Assembly (NCBI GenBank): GCA_020722405.1
Contig: DYKW01000118.1
Span: 1 to 5,635, forward strand
Direction: 5' to 3'
Origin: Anaerolinea thermophila
GTDB lineage: Bacteria > Chloroflexota > Anaerolineae > Anaerolineales > DRKV01
Length of the DNA stretch: 5,635 bases
In this document: positions 5,428-5,635 of the stretch, piece by piece
Position numbering within the stretch: position 1 is the first letter of the stretch
How the letters are laid out: each line of letters starts with the position of its first letter
Made by a program: the position numbers and the translations under genes
Notes under the pieces: generated by a model
The model's database searches: none
What the model was told of the DNA's origin: nothing
Seen by the model: the letters and a program-made list of their open reading frames with translations, nothing else

Positions 5428-5459
5428 GGTTTTTGAAAGCAAAACTCGAGAAAATGAGA

Positions 5460-5537
5460 GTCATCTGTGGACAAATTCCCAAAGCCAGGTGTACCAAAAC
5501 CAGCGGACACCCAAAGAACCTTTGTGTCTTCGCGACT
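5460..5537. repeat. Two further degenerate interspersed-repeat fragments
   Basis: GTCATCTGTGGACAAATTC (5460-5478) resembles the common 'GTCATCTGTGGATAAATT' repeat. CCTTTGTGTCTTCGCGACT (5519-5537) resembles the 'CCTTTGTGTCTTCGTG' repeat, whose spurious translation KNLCVFA is frequently seen in mispredicted proteins. Both are recognised from memory and are diverged. They add to the repeats at 5277-5427 and support an old, decayed repeat cluster and not a gene. Confidence 0.4.
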
Positions 5538-5635
5538 AAGTCCCCAGGTTATCGAGATGATACAAACACCACAGAAAAAGGCTGATCTGAAAATAGATTT
5601 TTATGTCTGGTGGTGAAAATTATTTTTCATGGCGA

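Larger units (their letters stand above)
4709..5635. other. Gene-poor region upstream of the sigma gene
   Basis: About 900 nt contain no reading frame with recognisable protein features. The forward frames at 4977-5318 and 5340-5585 have mixed composition, no ribosome binding site, and run through repeat-like or palindromic sequence. No tRNA or rRNA signature was found on either strand. Base composition is more AT-rich from about 4709 to 5110 and becomes patchy afterwards. The region holds possible promoters and an RNA-like structure pointing towards the sigma gene (4885-5098), two stem structures (5134-5239) and degenerate repeats (5277-5537). An ATG at 5629 runs off the edge and cannot be judged. 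Confidence 0.7.

Noticed and set aside
5340..5585. Forward frame as a small protein gene
   Set aside because: It is composed of degenerate interspersed repeats and contains the KNLCVFA string typical of spurious repeat translations.
5614..5635. TGAAAA/TTTTCA hairpin followed by an ATG at 5629 as a gene start
   Set aside because: Only 6 AT-rich pairs, no Shine-Dalgarno close to the ATG, and just two codons are visible before the edge.
4740..5635. tRNA, tmRNA or RNase P RNA hidden in the long intergenic region
   Set aside because: I looked on both strands for a T-arm, a CCA end and conserved RNase P or tmRNA strings and found none; GAGGAAAGC at 5177-5185 only superficially resembles the RNase P motif.

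Overview
The window looks like bacterial chromosome, most likely from a Chloroflexota (Anaerolineae-like) genome. This placement is an inference. It rests on the pairing of GT-C membrane glycosyltransferases with a GxxExxY-family gene, a SigA/RpoD-type sigma factor with an acidic linker, and degenerate 'CGCAAAG / CTTTGTG / GTAGGGGCGAAAGG' interspersed repeats. No marker in the window fixes the phylum.

Left part (1-3397, + strand, fairly GC-rich). A GxxExxY-family (PD-(D/E)XK fold) gene runs in from the left edge and stops at 344. Directly after it, the reading frame of a membrane glycosyltransferase begins in mid-protein at about 350 and continues to 859, so only its C-terminal third or so is present. 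Two apparently intact GT-C-type enzymes follow in operon order: a GT87/DUF2029-like protein (871-2121, TTG start with a strong AGGAGG) and a GT39/ArnT-like protein (2108-3397, overlapping the former by 14 nt). Both probably move sugars from a lipid-linked donor at the outer face of the membrane. Their acceptors cannot be read from the sequence.

Centre (3384-4708). A 14-bp perfect stem that contains the glycosyltransferase stop codon serves as a bidirectional terminator between convergent genes. On the minus strand lies a full-length primary-type sigma-70 factor (ATG at 4708, 423 aa) with regions 1.1, 1.2, 2, 3 and 4. Its acidic linker contains five tandem copies of a hexanucleotide encoding Glu-Asn.

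Right part (4709-5635). About 900 nt hold no convincing protein gene and are more AT-rich. Reading leftward, towards the sigma gene, there is a good sigma-70-like promoter (5042-5070, TTGACT-17-TATAGT). About 40 nt below the expected start comes a terminator-like hairpin with a U tract (4961-4993), and additional nested complementary segments surround it. This is either a short noncoding RNA or an attenuated distal leader of the sigma gene, and it is the most interesting unexplained signal in the window. Further right are two more stem structures (5134-5239) and a patchwork of degenerate interspersed repeats, including a 12-bp perfect inverted repeat spanning 5277-5427.
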